64,000 nt of DNA from Dicaeum eximium. Its lineage: Eukaryota > Chordata > Aves > Passeriformes > Dicaeidae. Positions within the stretch are counted from its first letter, which is position 1, and each line of letters begins with the position of its first letter. Shown one piece after another: positions 11,719 to 23,945 of the stretch. The notes under the pieces were generated by a model. The model was not told where the DNA came from. It searched no databases and saw only the letters and a list, made by a program, of their open reading frames with translations. The translations under genes and the position numbers were made by a program. The stretch spans positions 589,743 to 653,742 of the forward strand of contig VWZP01010430.1 of NCBI GenBank assembly GCA_013396995.1, given 5' to 3'.

Positions 11719-12042
11719 GACAAAATGCATTCCTTTGTCTGTCTCCTGATATGGGAGATGTGGTTTGCTTTTCCCAACCTGTGATATAAAGAATTGCTCT
11801 CTCTGACTTTGTAAACATTTTCTGGCATTCTAGAGAGTTGGGGTATGGAGCTGGAAGAAGCAAGATGCCAGCTCTGTACCTGGGCAGAAATAGCCCAAAC
11901 CCTTCTGAACTATGGAGTCATTTTAATAAATAATATCAGCCTTCTGATATTGGAGTCAGATGGACTCTGTTGGAGTCAAGAGTCTTGATTCACCCCGAGG
12001 GGACTCCAACAGCCACAATTGGTGACCCCTGAGACATGGGGT
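11719..12042 (+). mobile_element. LTR-like element, copy 1 (retrovirus-like, family unknown)
   Basis: A second, inverted copy lies at 23946-24250. Visible LTR features in order are TATAAA at 11785-11790, the polyadenylation signal AATAAA at 11925-11930, and a terminal CA at 12016-12017. After a 2-base spacer comes TGGTGACCCC from 12020, the expected place and TGG start of a tRNA primer-binding site. Copy 1 carries an extra segment of about 20 bp near 11960-11980 (a repeated TTGGAGTC word) that copy 2 lacks. No gag, pol or env reading frame follows. The similarity between copies ends about 24 bases past the CA and, on the other side, at GACAAAATGC. The family was not identified from memory; it could be a truncated or solo LTR of an avian endogenous retrovirus. 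Confidence 0.72.
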
Positions 12043-13261
12043 AACAAGTGTGGCTCCTGAAGGTCAAAGCTGGTGCATTTTGGTATTGTTTTCTGAGCAC
12101 ACACACAGGAGGGGGATGTCACCTCCAGGCAGCATCTCCTGAGCTGGAACCAAGGCCCTGTGTCATCCCCTGCACCATGCCAGAGCTGACCTCCCCACAC
12201 CACCAGTGTCACCTCCCTGGAGCTCCCTGACCCGTAAAGACAATGACAACACCAAGGAAAAGTGACAGAGTCTGCTTTATAACCACAAGTACTTTTCCCC
12301 AAAATGTGTTAAAAGATCTGGGAGGGTAACTCAAAACCCCACATTAACAGCAGGATTTGTCACTGGTAGTAAGTGCTGCACAAAGAAAACACCTTTTGTG
12401 AAAGACCACGTGCTCATTCAGTTATTTTTTTTACTAGTCACACCCTCTCCTTCTCCTTAAAAACAAAATTCCTCCAAGTTGCCAACAGTTGTTTCAAATA
12501 TGCTCCTTTGCTGAATAAGCCTCCCAGTTTCTATATTCAGAGCACAACCGATGCAGAAGTCTCAACACCCACTAAACTTGAATAATTTATACTCTTACAG
12601 TCTTGTATGGCAAGATACAAAGTGACTTAATCATCAGGTATTCATAGCATTCTCCTCCACAGAAGTATGAAACTCGGTGAAAAATATCATTCCAATGCAA
12701 GTCCTCGGGCAGTATGCTCCACACAGTCGAGTTTGCATTAAAAATTCACAGCCACAGACAAATAAAATACTTCTGGTTCTGCGTGACTGCTTGCTTGGCC
12801 AGTTGGACAATTCACTTTTAAGCACATTCCATTTCCAGAATCAGCTGAGAAAACAGGATAGATTGCTCTAGTATTAATTCACGTGTCTGCACAGTGCCTA
12901 TTGCCTCTCATGAAACTTTTTAAGCCTAATTCAAACTTAAAGTGGCTTTTCAGTGCCTCAGTGTTTCCAGTGAGCACACCTACATCCTGGCTGAGCATCA
13001 CTGCACAGATTCCTTCTCAAAAGGAAAACACGGCCTGGCAGCAGGACTTGTACGTTCCCTTGCTTGACTTTATCTGCTTACATTTTTATAAACATATAAA
13101 CAAAGAAAGCAAATGTTTCTGTTATGTCCTCAGGTAAAAGGTGCTCTAACAGTTTTCACATGAGAGCCACAGAGCTGGTTCTGCCTTTGGGCTCTGTTTG
13201 GTTTTGGACAGGGACAGCAAGGTGCCATTACTCAAACCCCACTGATTTTCAGAGAGTCCTG
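12043..13261. other. Unannotated non-coding stretch
   Basis: No retroviral coding sequence follows the LTR-like element. AT-rich in the 12.3-12.9 kb part. Nothing recognised. Confidence 0.5.
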
Positions 13262-13384
13262 CAATTGTTGAGGTTGGTAAAAACCTTTAAGGCCACCAAG
13301 TGCTACCTACCATTAACCTAATACCACCCACTAAACCTAATACCACCCACTAAACCCTGTCCCTGAGTGCCACAAGCACATCTC
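13262..13384 (-). mobile_element. CR1 LINE 3' fragment (minus strand)
   Basis: Reading the + strand gives the reverse complement of the avian CR1 3' region: GAGGTTGG...AAAACCTTTAAGGCCACCAAGTG, then CCATTAACCTAA, a CCACTAAACC block, CTGTCCCTGAGTGCCAC. A 19-bp segment (TAATACCACCCACTAAACC) is tandemly doubled inside it. The fragment is truncated and has no open frame. The adjoining 13385-13425 holds a short TCTCTGCCTTTCCA-type repeat. The reverse complement also matches the CR1 piece at 43989, which supports the call independently. Confidence 0.85.
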
Positions 13385-16300
13385 TGCCTTTCCATCTCTG
13401 CCTTTCCATCTCTACCCCTCTTACCCTCCTCCTTTGCCCTTCTTCCCCATTCATCCCCACCATCTCTCCACTGTCCTCTGCCCACCCAGCTCTGCCTGCC
13501 CACCCTGGCCCTTCTTCTGCCTTCTCTGATCCCCCTCAGAGCTGTGTCTGCAGCACAAGTCACACAGACACAGATTCTTCTCTGTGGAGCCTGGCTGCCG
13601 AGCTGTCCTTGAGAAAAAACTCCCTACAAGAGAAGTTTTGCTCCTTTAAACACTTTAAAGGTTTATGAAAGTGAAAGGAGATTAAAAACATGTATGTGAT
13701 TGCCTGTTACATAAGTAGTTTTTGAAAGCATGCTGAGTTTAATGATCTCTCAGTGGAACAAAATGAAGCAAATCACTAATCACAGTTACAAAAAAAAAAT
13801 TCTTACAGCAAAGTACTTGCTCATTAGTTTCTTGTTTAAAGTGGTTTCACCTGCCTTATGAACATGAACATTAATCAATCCATTTTAAAAGGATACTGAT
13901 ATCAAAGTGCCCCAAAGCAAACAAAAGCCCCAGCCCAGTGAGCACATCTGTTCTGCTGTGACATCTGGCAGCACATCTTCAATGTTCCCTGGGAGCAGAG
14001 AGGGCTCTCAGCATTCAGCCCAACACCTGGATTACAGTCACACTGACCAGATCCTCAGGCTGCAAGTGGTTCCATCAGCTACCTTGAAACTATTTCCACA
14101 AAGGAAGGTAAGAGCAATAGAATTTGGCTTCAAACATGAGCACTTGCCAGGTAGAAATGTTAAGGGTTGACACCTAAATGAATGAAATCACTCACGTGAC
14201 AATAACCCACCAAAAGCAGCGTCATCAAGGCTTTTATAAATGAAAGAGCTTTTAAGAAATCAGCTCTAATTAGCTGAACTCATTTATGCTACTCACTCTC
14301 ATGAAATAAAGTAAATCTCAGTGTTTTATTTTTAGTATCTGCTGCATTACAAAATAGTGTCTTTGACAAAAACCAGCTCTCCCCATCATGCAAAAGGCCC
14401 TTCTCCTTTCCTGTAGGTAAAGCCACCAGCAGCCAGCTGTTATCCATATAATTCCTAATTCCACAGCACAGCAGCAATAGCTGACCCAGCACCTAAAGGC
14501 CAAGGCAATCCTGCTTTTCCAAAGCTGCTAACAGAAGGTGCAAGTGGCACCTTCAGGCTTTACAGATCGGGGGGCTGCACAGGGAATGGACCAGCTCAGC
14601 TTTTAGAGAGGCTGGAAAGAGCACAGAGTCACTGAGGAAACCCCCAGGACCTTGAACAGGGGTTCACAGTGCACAGAGCAGCATTCCTGTGGGCTCCAGG
14701 TGCGTGCAGCCAGCCATGCATCTGCTGACCAACTGGCAATGCACACACAATGATCACAGCTATCACAGCACCACACATCCCCCTAATCATTTCTAGTCAT
14801 TGTATTTGCACCTTTGAATGCAACAACAAAGGTACAGAACTCCCTTGCAGTTGTTCCTGCTGATTTTGCCCAGAAGAATTTTCCCAGGTCACAGCAGGAC
14901 CCCAGTGAGTGTGAGCCTGGGCTGAACCCTGTTACATAAATGTGACCTTGAAGGCTCCGAGCCAAAAGGTTTTATTTACTCCTTTTAGTGGGCCGTGTGT
15001 TTATTTGAGGATGTGAATTTCACAAATATACATCCCGGCTGGCTAGGCTGGCAATGAGCTGTCAAATGGAATCCATCGGGGAGGAACTGAGCTCAAACTG
15101 GGGCCTCTCCCTGCAGCTCCCTCACACTGACACATCACCCTGAGCCCCAAGCAGATCCCTGCCCTTTCCTGCAAGGTCTCCCTGTCCTTGTCCCTGCATC
15201 TCTGCCACAGTGGAAAACACAGTTAAACCTCCAAGCCACTTGAAGATGAACTACACAGAAAAAGAAACACGTCCCCAAAAGCTTTTGAGGCAGTGTCTCC
15301 CAGCCATGGCAACTTACTCTGTTAGGGCTAAAAAGACAGTGAAGTCTTGAGAACCCAAAGCAACCAAAGAATTCACAAAATGAGACACGCTGATTCCTGT
15401 TTCTACTAAAATAAATTCTCACCCAAGCCATTTGAGAAGCTGAGCCAGGTGAGTGATCCATGTTGTTCAATTAAACAAAGTTGTAACCTCCACCAGCCAA
15501 CAGAAGAATAATTCCTGGCTACAGCAGTGAGCAGCCCAAGAGGTGAGTGTGTCTGTCACAGCAGAGCTCCCAGGTTTATACAGAACTCACCCCACCAAAG
15601 CCCTTCTCCTGTGTGCATGTGTGGTGGGTGTGTGCTGCACCACAGCCACACCTGCAGCACATCCCAAAGCCCTGGCAGCCACAACCTGTGAGGCTCCAGC
15701 AAAGCCTCACCAGCCTCAGGAGAGACAGAACATGAAGAGATTAAGCAGGTCCATCTCAGCTTCTGGGGGCTTCCTTCCTTCCCAGCTGTGCCCTGCTGAA
15801 GCCACACAAGCACTGCTGGCTCAGGCTCACCCTGAGATGCGGCTCCCTCCCTCTGCCCTCGGAGCTTTCCAGTTCCTCTCGGAGCAGGGATCTGAGAGAG
15901 TAAAGGGGAAAGGAACAGGAAAGAAAAACTAACTCAGGGTGAGATCCAAACCCTGCCAAAATCAATAGGAGCCTCTCTATTAACTTCAGTGGGCTTTTGA
16001 TGTAGCACACAGGAGTCAAACAGACAGAATGGTGAGCAAATCGATTTGTTGATGCTCAGATACCTCAGTGAGTGATGCCTTGGGCAGAGACTGAGAGCAC
16101 TGATCTCTCATTATGGTTTTCATATATTATACATCACACACACATACACAGATCTCCTAAATTATACTGGAAAGAGAAAGCACCAGAATTAAGGCATTCT
16201 GTATTACCTCATCAGGCATGTCAAAATACACTCAGGAGACAATACCACCCTTCACCTCTACTTTTGCCTCCAACATTAGTTGTTCCCATTACTTTTTAAA

Positions 16301-16661
16301 TAGCAATAGGCTGGCAAAAATATAAAACAATTGAGACTTGCATTGAAAACATACACTAGCAGCATTTACCTTTTCTGAAACTGCAAAATATTGTGAAATT
16401 GAGTCTAATTTTGAATGCACACAATGAGAATCAAAATATATATGACCATTTTCCAATTTCTAATTCACTTATCTCAGCAAGCACATTGAGTATTTAAGAA
16501 GATTATTTTTCCAATGTTAAAGGAAAAACAGGACTAAAATAAAAGAATTTGTGCAACAAGCTCTGAAAAGGGCATTTCAAAACATGGCAGGTAGTAATAA
16601 AGAAAGAAATAAGCCAGACATTCTAGATCATGGTCAAGAAATACAAGCAGCAGACACTGTG
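13385..16661. other. Unannotated non-coding stretch
   Basis: No exon or RNA gene recognised. A pyrimidine-rich patch covers 13385-13540 and AT-rich sequence covers 16.3-16.55 kb. A short block near 14985-15075 with retained CpGs has an element-like look but is too weak to list separately. Confidence 0.5.
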
Positions 16662-17025
16662 CCCTGCCCTGGGCAGTGTCCCCCTGCAGTCCCCAGCACA
16701 CAGGGACACTGTCCCCTGCCCTGGCAGTGTCCCCCTGCAGTCCCCAGGACACAGGGACACTCTCCCCTGCCCTGGCAGTGTCCCCCTGCAGTCCCCAGGA
16801 CACAGGGACACTGTCCCCTGCAGTCCCCAGGGCACAGGGACACTGTCCCCTGCAGTCCCTGCGCAGCACACACTGTCCCCTGCCCTGGCAATGCCCCCTG
16901 GAGTCCCCAGCACACAAGGACACTGTCCCCTGCAGTCCCTGCGCAGCACACACTGTCCCCTGCCCTGGCAATGCCCCCTGCAGTCCCCAGGACACAGGGA
17001 CACTGTCCCCTGCAGTCCCTGCCCC
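16662..17025. repeat. 51/52-bp minisatellite with shortened units
   Basis: Units read CCTGGCAGTGTCCCC then TGCAGTCCCCAGGACACAGG then GACACTGTCCCC, period 51-52 bp at the start. Further on, units of about 32 bp lacking the CCTGGCAGTGTCCCC half are interspersed, along with a variant carrying GCGCAGCACACACTG. Open frames run through it on both strands but are repeat by-products. The CACAGGGACAC core also occurs in arrays at 35.0 and 55.7 kb. Confidence 0.92.
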
Positions 17026-18183
17026 GCTGTCCCCAGCTCTGCTCCATCCCCTGCCAGGGCCACTGCAGCTGTGCATGCACACACAGGGCTGGCAGAGCAG
17101 CAGTGCAGGTGTCCCTGGCTCTGTGTCTGTGTCCTGCAGCCCTGCACACCTGGGAACATCCTGCTTCTGGAGCTGCAGCGCCTCCTCAGGGACCATAAAC
17201 CCACCCAAACCCCACAGCACCACGGGCTCGGCCAGCACAGCCAGAGCAGCAAACACAACAGGCACAGGATGTGCTGTAAGGCTCTGCAGGAGTGGAAGGT
17301 TTGTAGTGCCTCAGGGTTCATGTGAAGCCTCAGCCTCAGAGATGTGGCTGCTCGCATTTAAATGCTTCAAGCATTTGGTTTCAGGTTGATCTTTTGGGGG
17401 TTGGAGGGTGGGGAGTGGAGGTGGTGTTTGGGCATTAATTGTTTGGTGCTTTGGCGTTTGTTTTGGTTTTTTTTTTAATCTTTGTATTTTGTTCTTTTTA
17501 ATATAAATTCTCTTTCTGGCAGGTTCCAAGCACATGAAAAACCTCCTCAAAATCTGGGAAGTCTCGTAAGTGGTAGAAACGATTCTGAGGTGCAAAGCTG
17601 CTCTGCTGTCCCCCAGGTGCTGCTGGAGAGGCACCAATGCAGTCAGTGAGCACCGGGGTTCCTGCTAGCTCTGAGCCACACCAGCTCCTCTGATGAGGCA
17701 CAGCCCCACACTGCCCCAGCTGCACTTGTCCCCTGCTTGCAGCAATCCTTCTGAAGGGATGACACCACTTGTTCAGCTCCTCAGCCCACAGACACAGCCC
17801 TTTCTTCTCTTTTTTCCCCTCTCTTCTTTTTCCTTTTTAATTGAACTACTTTGGGCACAGGTAGCTCTTCCTGCAGCGGAAATCAATTACGAAATAAATC
17901 TAATGTTCAGATCAGACTGTATTAGAAGGGACTACTCATCATATATATGATATTTCCAGATTACATCTTAGCATGGCTCACTGAGTCATCACTTCAGCAT
18001 TCTCACTAAATCAAAAATTAAACAAAGCGAATCAGTCAATTAACGGGGCTGCTCCCTGCTCTGTGCACAACTAATCCTTTCAAGAGCAGCCCTTAACTCA
18101 ATTTGGAGCAGGGAGTGCTCAATGCCTGGGAAGGAGCAGCCACTGAGCAGGGCTGGCAGCTCTGGTACAGCCAGGATGGCAGC
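17026..18183. other. Unannotated non-coding stretch
   Basis: GC-rich at first, then T-rich around 17390-17500 and AT-rich 17.8-18.05 kb. No recognised gene or transposon. Confidence 0.5.
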
Positions 18184-18367
18184 CCAGGCTCTGCACCTGG
18201 GCCATACCAACCCACCTGGGCCACTCCAACCCCACCTGGGCTATACCAACCCACCTGGGCCACTCCAACCCCACACCTGGGCCACTCCAACCCCACACCT
18301 GGGCCACTCCAACCCCACACCTGGGCCATACCAACCCCACCTGGGCCACTCCAACCCCACCTGGGCC
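18184..18367. repeat. Minisatellite, units of about 21-24 bp
   Basis: Repeats of CACCTGGGCCAYWCCAACCC, with CCACACC and CCACC spacer variants, give about eight copies. Two unit types alternate (GGGCCATACC and GGGCCACTCC). Open frames on both strands are repeat by-products. Confidence 0.92.
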
Positions 18368-21300
18368 AGCCCCAGCCTGAGCCCCTCACTCATTCCCAGC
18401 ACTGCCAGGGCAACAAAACCCCAACACCCAGGGCTCAGAACGCTGCTACTCCTTCCACACACCAGAGCCACCTTGTCCCCAGCCTGTGCCAGGCATGGAG
18501 GACACACCAGGAGTCTGCTCATTCCTGCATCTCTCTGAGAGCTGCTGCACCACAGCCAGGACACAGGGAAGGTGCAAAGTGCTCTGATCCTCAGCAGACA
18601 CTCACCTGCTGATTATACACACAGCATTCTGTTTCCAGCAGGTGTACTTCAGGGTAAAGGGAAGGGAAGGATGGGTTCAGTGCACAAGAAAATATTTTGC
18701 CCTTGAGGAATCCTTGCTAGGTCTGAAATATGTCTGTACCAGTACAGAGACAGACCCAACGCCAATAAATGTGATTTATGCAGCTCTCTCCAGTTACAGA
18801 AGGGTTAGTGCTTGGTTTCTAAAGCAGAACAATGGCCTGTATAAACTCCTTTTAGCACAAAAGCTACAACTCCTAAGCCACCGTGCATGACCTGTGCCAG
18901 TGCTCATGAAGGAGAGAGCAGCCCTAGCACAGGTAACAGCTTCTCCTTCCAAAGCAGCAGCCACACTGGGGCAGAACAAAGCTGCATTCAGTACCCAGCT
19001 CCTGAAGAAACAGCCACATTCAAATCTTTTATCAGCTGGGACAGGCAAAGCAAGTGGATAAATATTCCTCTGCAGTGGCAAAGATGAGATTGTTCCTCTC
19101 TCTTACACACAAGTGTTTGTGTGTTTACTCTCAATTCAGAACACTGAATTCTCCATCCTCCTTGAATTCTCCATTCCCTCCTCACATAGACGTGGCTCCA
19201 AGAAAAGAAATTCTGAACTAGTGATGAGAAGAGTTCCAGTCTCACTGAAGTCTGCAGAGGAGCTTTGCAATGGATTTGGACAGGATTAGAGCCTTTATCT
19301 AGATCAACACAGCACAGCTAACAAACAAGTGCTCTGCATAAGGAGAAGTCATGATTGGATTTTACTTGACTGGTCACTTTTCTCCCAACATCTCCCTCTC
19401 ACCAGCATCTGCAATGTCTGTGCACATTCTAGCTTACAGTATTTCCCACTTTCCCCCAGTTTCTGGCCTGCCTGGCTGGACATGTGGTTCTGACTCAGGG
19501 ATGCAACCACATCAGCATGTGAGCAGTTCTGTGAACGTGAGAGAGGAGCTGTGACTGCCTCTGCCTCTCTAAAGGTGCTGGCTTGGGTCCTGTTCCTTTA
19601 CACAACACTTTCCACAAAATTGCAGAAACTCAACACTTCTGACGTCCCACTGACTTTGCTCAGTTCAAGCTTTACACAGATGAAAATATTTGACAGACCA
19701 TGTAATCATGCACAGCACTGTCCCTCAGAAACCAAACTGGGATGTCATATTCTCAACAAACCTAGGGCTTGAGTTTAATTTGTTGTAACTATGAAACTAA
19801 AAGCCTAAGGACTTACACTTCACCTTGCATTTGCCAGGAATTGCTGCTGTGGTGAATTGGATCAGCAGTGCAAGCTAACAAGGGAGACAATCTCAGCTAG
19901 GAAGGCAGAGGGCTGCTTAGATATATGTGCATCATTTCTCTTATGCTTCATGTTGTTCAGATAAATCCAAATAATTTAACTTCACGGATATTTTTGCACC
20001 TTGGAAAATGACTGCAGGTGTCCATCACCAAGCCCAAGCTCCTGGGTACTGGACCAAGGACTGTGGAAGGCAGCAGCCTCCCAACACCACCTGCTGCTCA
20101 AGTGCTGCCAGTGGGGAACACCTGCCAGTGGTTTGTCCCTGCTTGTTCTTTTATCGTGGCAAACTCCCAGGAAGTTGTTTTTAATGTCCTAATCACCAGC
20201 TTCAAACACACTACCACTGCAAAGTCAGGTGTGCACAGCACCCTGTGCTTTAATGCTTTCCAACCAGTACTGACCATGTCCAAACTGGTTTTTCCTTTGT
20301 GCATGTGTTCCAGCACCTCATCTCAAAGCCCTCTATCTACAGCTTTGCCAAACAGCTCCAGAAGAGCTGCCTGCTGAGCTTCATGATTATGCTAAGTACC
20401 AGAATCTCCTAATCCATATGAAAGCTGTCTGAATTGTTACCCTGACTCAGGTCCCAGTGAAAGCAGAGCTGAGGTCTGTGTGCAGAACTTGCACTGCTTT
20501 TCCACAATGATGGGAGAACAACAAAGTCACTTGGACACTGCCCCAAGGAGCCACTCCCAAACCTGAGTGGGGGCTCCAGCAAACAGCTGGACTGAGGAGC
20601 AGCAGCCAGGGAACTGCACTGGTTCTGTAACAGCTTTACAAATACCCTCCTGGTTTTGTACAAGTAAGTATTTTACTTTTCTGATATGCAATGTTTTGAT
20701 TGCATGCTACAGCTATGCCACTGCCATCCCAACTGTTTTTCCTTTCTCCCCCTTGCTCCATCTCTTTGCAAATCATCTTCTCTCTGGTTTCTGAGAGTCT
20801 TCACCTGCATTTGGCCGTCAATACATTAACGCAATGAATTGATTTTATTATATTTAAGAAATCTTCTACCTCTGATTACTTTGCACTTAATGCACAAAGA
20901 ACATTCACATGTAATCTAGACATGTAGGGCATACAGACTAATAATTATACAGTAAAGAGCTCCCATTTAAATATGTGTCATTTACATTTAAAATCCTGCT
21001 CATTTTTCTTAACATTCTATATTAAAGCTGATTTAAATTATATCCTAATGCTGCCTTGTAATTGCAAGACTAAAATTTAGTATTTATTCCAAAGTTAATG
21101 AGTATCTATAATTTACATTAACTGGGAAGCAATAAATTACAGTAAAATATTATTTGCTGCACTAAAACCTAGCAGAAATTCCACTGCAACATAACAGGTA
21201 GCTCCAATTCTAGGATTTACAAGTTAGTGCCACACACAGGGGACAACAGTCAGCAACAGTCAGCTCAAGCACAGAGATGGCTCCAGCTGATCTTTTAATC

Positions 21301-21411
21301 CCTCTGATGCCAGGAAGTGCCATCTAAACATCATTTCCATGCTGTTGTTGAGATATTCAACATCCATGAGCAGGGCATAAGAAATGCAAGGTTTGTGGTT
21401 TGGTTTTTTTT
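18368..21411. other. Unannotated stretch, AT-rich in its last part
   Basis: Nothing recognised in 18.4-20.8 kb. At 20662 CAAGTAAGTATT resembles a strong splice donor but no open frame with coding character leads into it. The 20815-21190 block is listed separately. Confidence 0.5.
20815..21190. promoter_or_regulatory. Candidate conserved non-coding block, AT-rich
   Basis: About 375 bp of AT-rich but non-repetitive sequence, with few runs and no tandem structure. It has many TAAT and ATTTAAA words (for example CTAATAATTA near 20938). It stands out from the GC-richer, repeat-prone surroundings. This is the look of a slowly evolving element; conservation is untested. Confidence 0.28.
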
Positions 21412-22182
21412 AAACCAAGACATGAAATGCAAGCCCCACCAAGAAACCAAGACATGAAATGCAAGCCCCACCAAGAAACCAAGACATGAAATGCAAGCCC
21501 CACCAGGAAACCAAGACATGAAATGCAAGCCCCACCAGGAAACCAAGACATGAAATGCAAGCCCCACCAGGAAACCAAGACATGAAATGCAAGCCCCACC
21601 AGGAAACCAAGACATGAAATGCAAGCCCCACCAGGAAACCAAGACATGAAATGCAAGCCCCACCAGGAAACCAAGACATGAAATGCAAGCCCCACCAGGA
21701 AACCAAGACATGAAATGCAAGCCCCACCAGGAAACCAAGACATGAAATGCAAGCCCCACCAGGAAACCAAGACATGAAATGCAAGCCCCACCAGGAAACC
21801 AAGACATGAAATGCAAGCCCCACCAGGAAACCAAGACATGAAATGCAAGCCCCACCAGGAAACCAAGACATGAAATGCAAGCCCCACCAGGAAACCAAGA
21901 CATGAAATGCAAGCCCCACCAGGAAACCAAGACATGAAATGCAAGCCCCACCAGGAAACCAAGACATGAAATGCAAGCCCCACCAGGAAACCAAGACATG
22001 AAATGCAAGCCCCACCAGGAAACCAAGACATGAAATGCAAGCCCCACCAGGAAACCAAGACATGAAATGCAAGCCCCACCAGGAAACCAAGACATGAAAT
22101 GCAAGCCCCACCAGGAAACCAAGACATGAAATGCAAGCCCCACCAGGAAACCAAGACATGAAATGCAAGCCCCACCAGGAAA
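21412..22182. repeat. 32-bp minisatellite, 24 near-identical copies
   Basis: The unit starts AAACCAAGACATGAAATGCA and continues AGCCCCACCAGG. AAGACATG starts at 21417 and recurs every 32 bp to 22153, which is 24 copies. The only variation seen is AGGAAACC against AAGAAACC in the first units. A 32-bp period is not a multiple of three, yet the unit has no stop on the minus strand in any frame. All three minus frames therefore stay open and give one cyclic 32-residue peptide (words such as GLHFMSWFPG), and the longest frame reaches 373 codons. This is not a gene. The uniformity indicates very recent expansion or homogenisation. Confidence 0.98.
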
Positions 22183-23945
22183 CACACTGCCTTTTCCACA
22201 AAGGCAACCACCTCCCTCTGGGTGCAGGCTGAGCTCAGCTTCCCTGCAGAACAAGACAAACTCTGAGGGCTCCTCTCCGTGAACAGCTCTGGTCCTGCAC
22301 ACCCCACACAAACCCAGCCAGGGCTCCAGCTGGGCTGTGCTTGCACTGACACTCGAATGGATTCTAGCAAAGAGGTGCCACTCTCACAGCTCTGAGAAGG
22401 AAAGCAGAACAGGGACATCTCTGAGCCTGTTCCCAGGCTGGGACAGCTGCCACAGCCGCTGGCCACATCTGGGCACACTCAGCACCAGGCTCAGATGCCA
22501 AACCAGCCTGCTCAGGTGAGGCACGAGTGATAAGGGAGCAGCAGAGAAGAGCAGATTGGGCTGATGGAGGCCAAGGCCAGGGTGGTGCTGGGAACACCAG
22601 GACAGCGTTTGGGAACTGCTCAGCACCATCACTGCAAGGGGAATGAGCCTTCCCACCGCTTTCAGAAGGCACACACCTGGATTGCCAAAGAAGGGAGATT
22701 TGTTTATTCTGCACAGATGTAATTAACATCTACAGAGTGGATGATGTACTTCACATCTGCTTCTGCTCACTAATTTAGCAAGTCTCCAAAAACAGAGGCA
22801 TGCAAACTGCAAAGCCACACTCATTACCTTTACAACAAAGAACACCAGTTGATTCCCACCGGGACCTGGCCTTATTAACCTTAGTTTTAAATTACAAAGT
22901 CACACGTACTCGTCAGTTGCTTGATGAAGATCTATTTACCAATCTCATCTCACAAAAGGAGTAATTAATGTGAAGACATTATAGGCTGATGACTGGAATT
23001 GTTATAATGCAGGACTGCAGACAAATAGCAACTTGCATATCTGTACCAACTAAAAGTTCTCTCAAATGGTCCAATTTACCAGCTTAATTGTAAGAAATTA
23101 AGCAAAAAGCACTGAACTGCATCCGTCCTGGGCCTGTTCTGCACACAGTCACACAGATAAATTCATGTCTCCAAGTGCAGCACTGTTATAGCTGTGGTAG
23201 TTTGAGGACAGAAAGAATGAATTCTGTAATTTATTTGGCTATTTTATTAGGAAAAATTGAACGAGTCTTTGGCACATAACCCCTTCATCAGATCTGGCAA
23301 AAGCAGAAGCAAACTCCAGGCTAGATACAGGTTAGACATCAGCAGCTGAGGAGGGAAGAGGGGTGTTGAGCAGGGGAGATGAAAGGCTGGCAGCTGTAGA
23401 GAAAGGAGGTAGGACACAAGGAAAAGGCCCCGGGAGCCAGCTGAGGAGGGGACACATCAAACACAGACTCCAAAGGCTCCAAAGGGCGTTTCCAGGAGCT
23501 CTCTGAGCACTCCAGGGAAGAGGCTGCACTTGATCAGCCTCCTCACCTCCCTGCTCTCACCCAGGACAGCCTCCCCACCACGGGAGGTCCAAAGATGGTG
23601 TGAAAATCCCTGAGGAATTCCGGAGGGCCACGCTGGGCTCAGCTGGGGCGTGCAAATCCACCTGGTGCTGCTGGCCAGCCTGCCTGCACAGCCAGCCCCA
23701 AATCTCTGCCCTGGAGCAGAGACTGGCTGCAGAATTCCTGCCCAGGAAATCACTGCCCTGCCCTTCTCGTGCCTGGGATCTCTGAGCTGCTGCCCCAGGG
23801 CCTCTCTTTACAGCATTTTCTGCGGTGTTTGGGGGAGCAGAGACCCCACAGGGCAGGAACCCACAGCTCAGGAGGTCAGGGATGCTGGGGAGCAGCAGGG
23901 GGAAGCTCTGCTGAAAAACCTGCTCTTTAGGGGCAGGAGGGTATT
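22183..23945. other. Unannotated stretch
   Basis: GC-rich near the array and again at 23.4-23.9 kb. An AT-rich quiet block at 22905-23115 is listed separately. No exon or RNA gene recognised. Confidence 0.5.
22905..23115. promoter_or_regulatory. Candidate conserved non-coding element
   Basis: Repeat-free AT-rich sequence with retained CpGs (ACGTACTCG), a TAATTA core in GGAGTAATTAATG and a TTAATTG word. It resembles developmental enhancers in texture only. No target gene is visible. Confidence 0.28.

Noticed and set aside
16534..17389. Frames of 170-244 codons on both strands
   Set aside because: They coincide with the 51-bp minisatellite and overlap one another on opposite strands.
20662..20680. 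Strong splice-donor-like CAAGTAAGTATT
   Set aside because: No upstream open frame with coding character and no matching acceptor. Isolated donor words are common in 64 kb.
21412..22182. CRISPR-like regular repeat
   Set aside because: The repeats are directly adjacent with no unique spacers, and the genome is a vertebrate.
21331..22478. Long minus-strand open frames (up to 373 codons)
   Set aside because: They consist almost entirely of the 32-bp array read in three frames. The flanks have no start context, domain or splice support.
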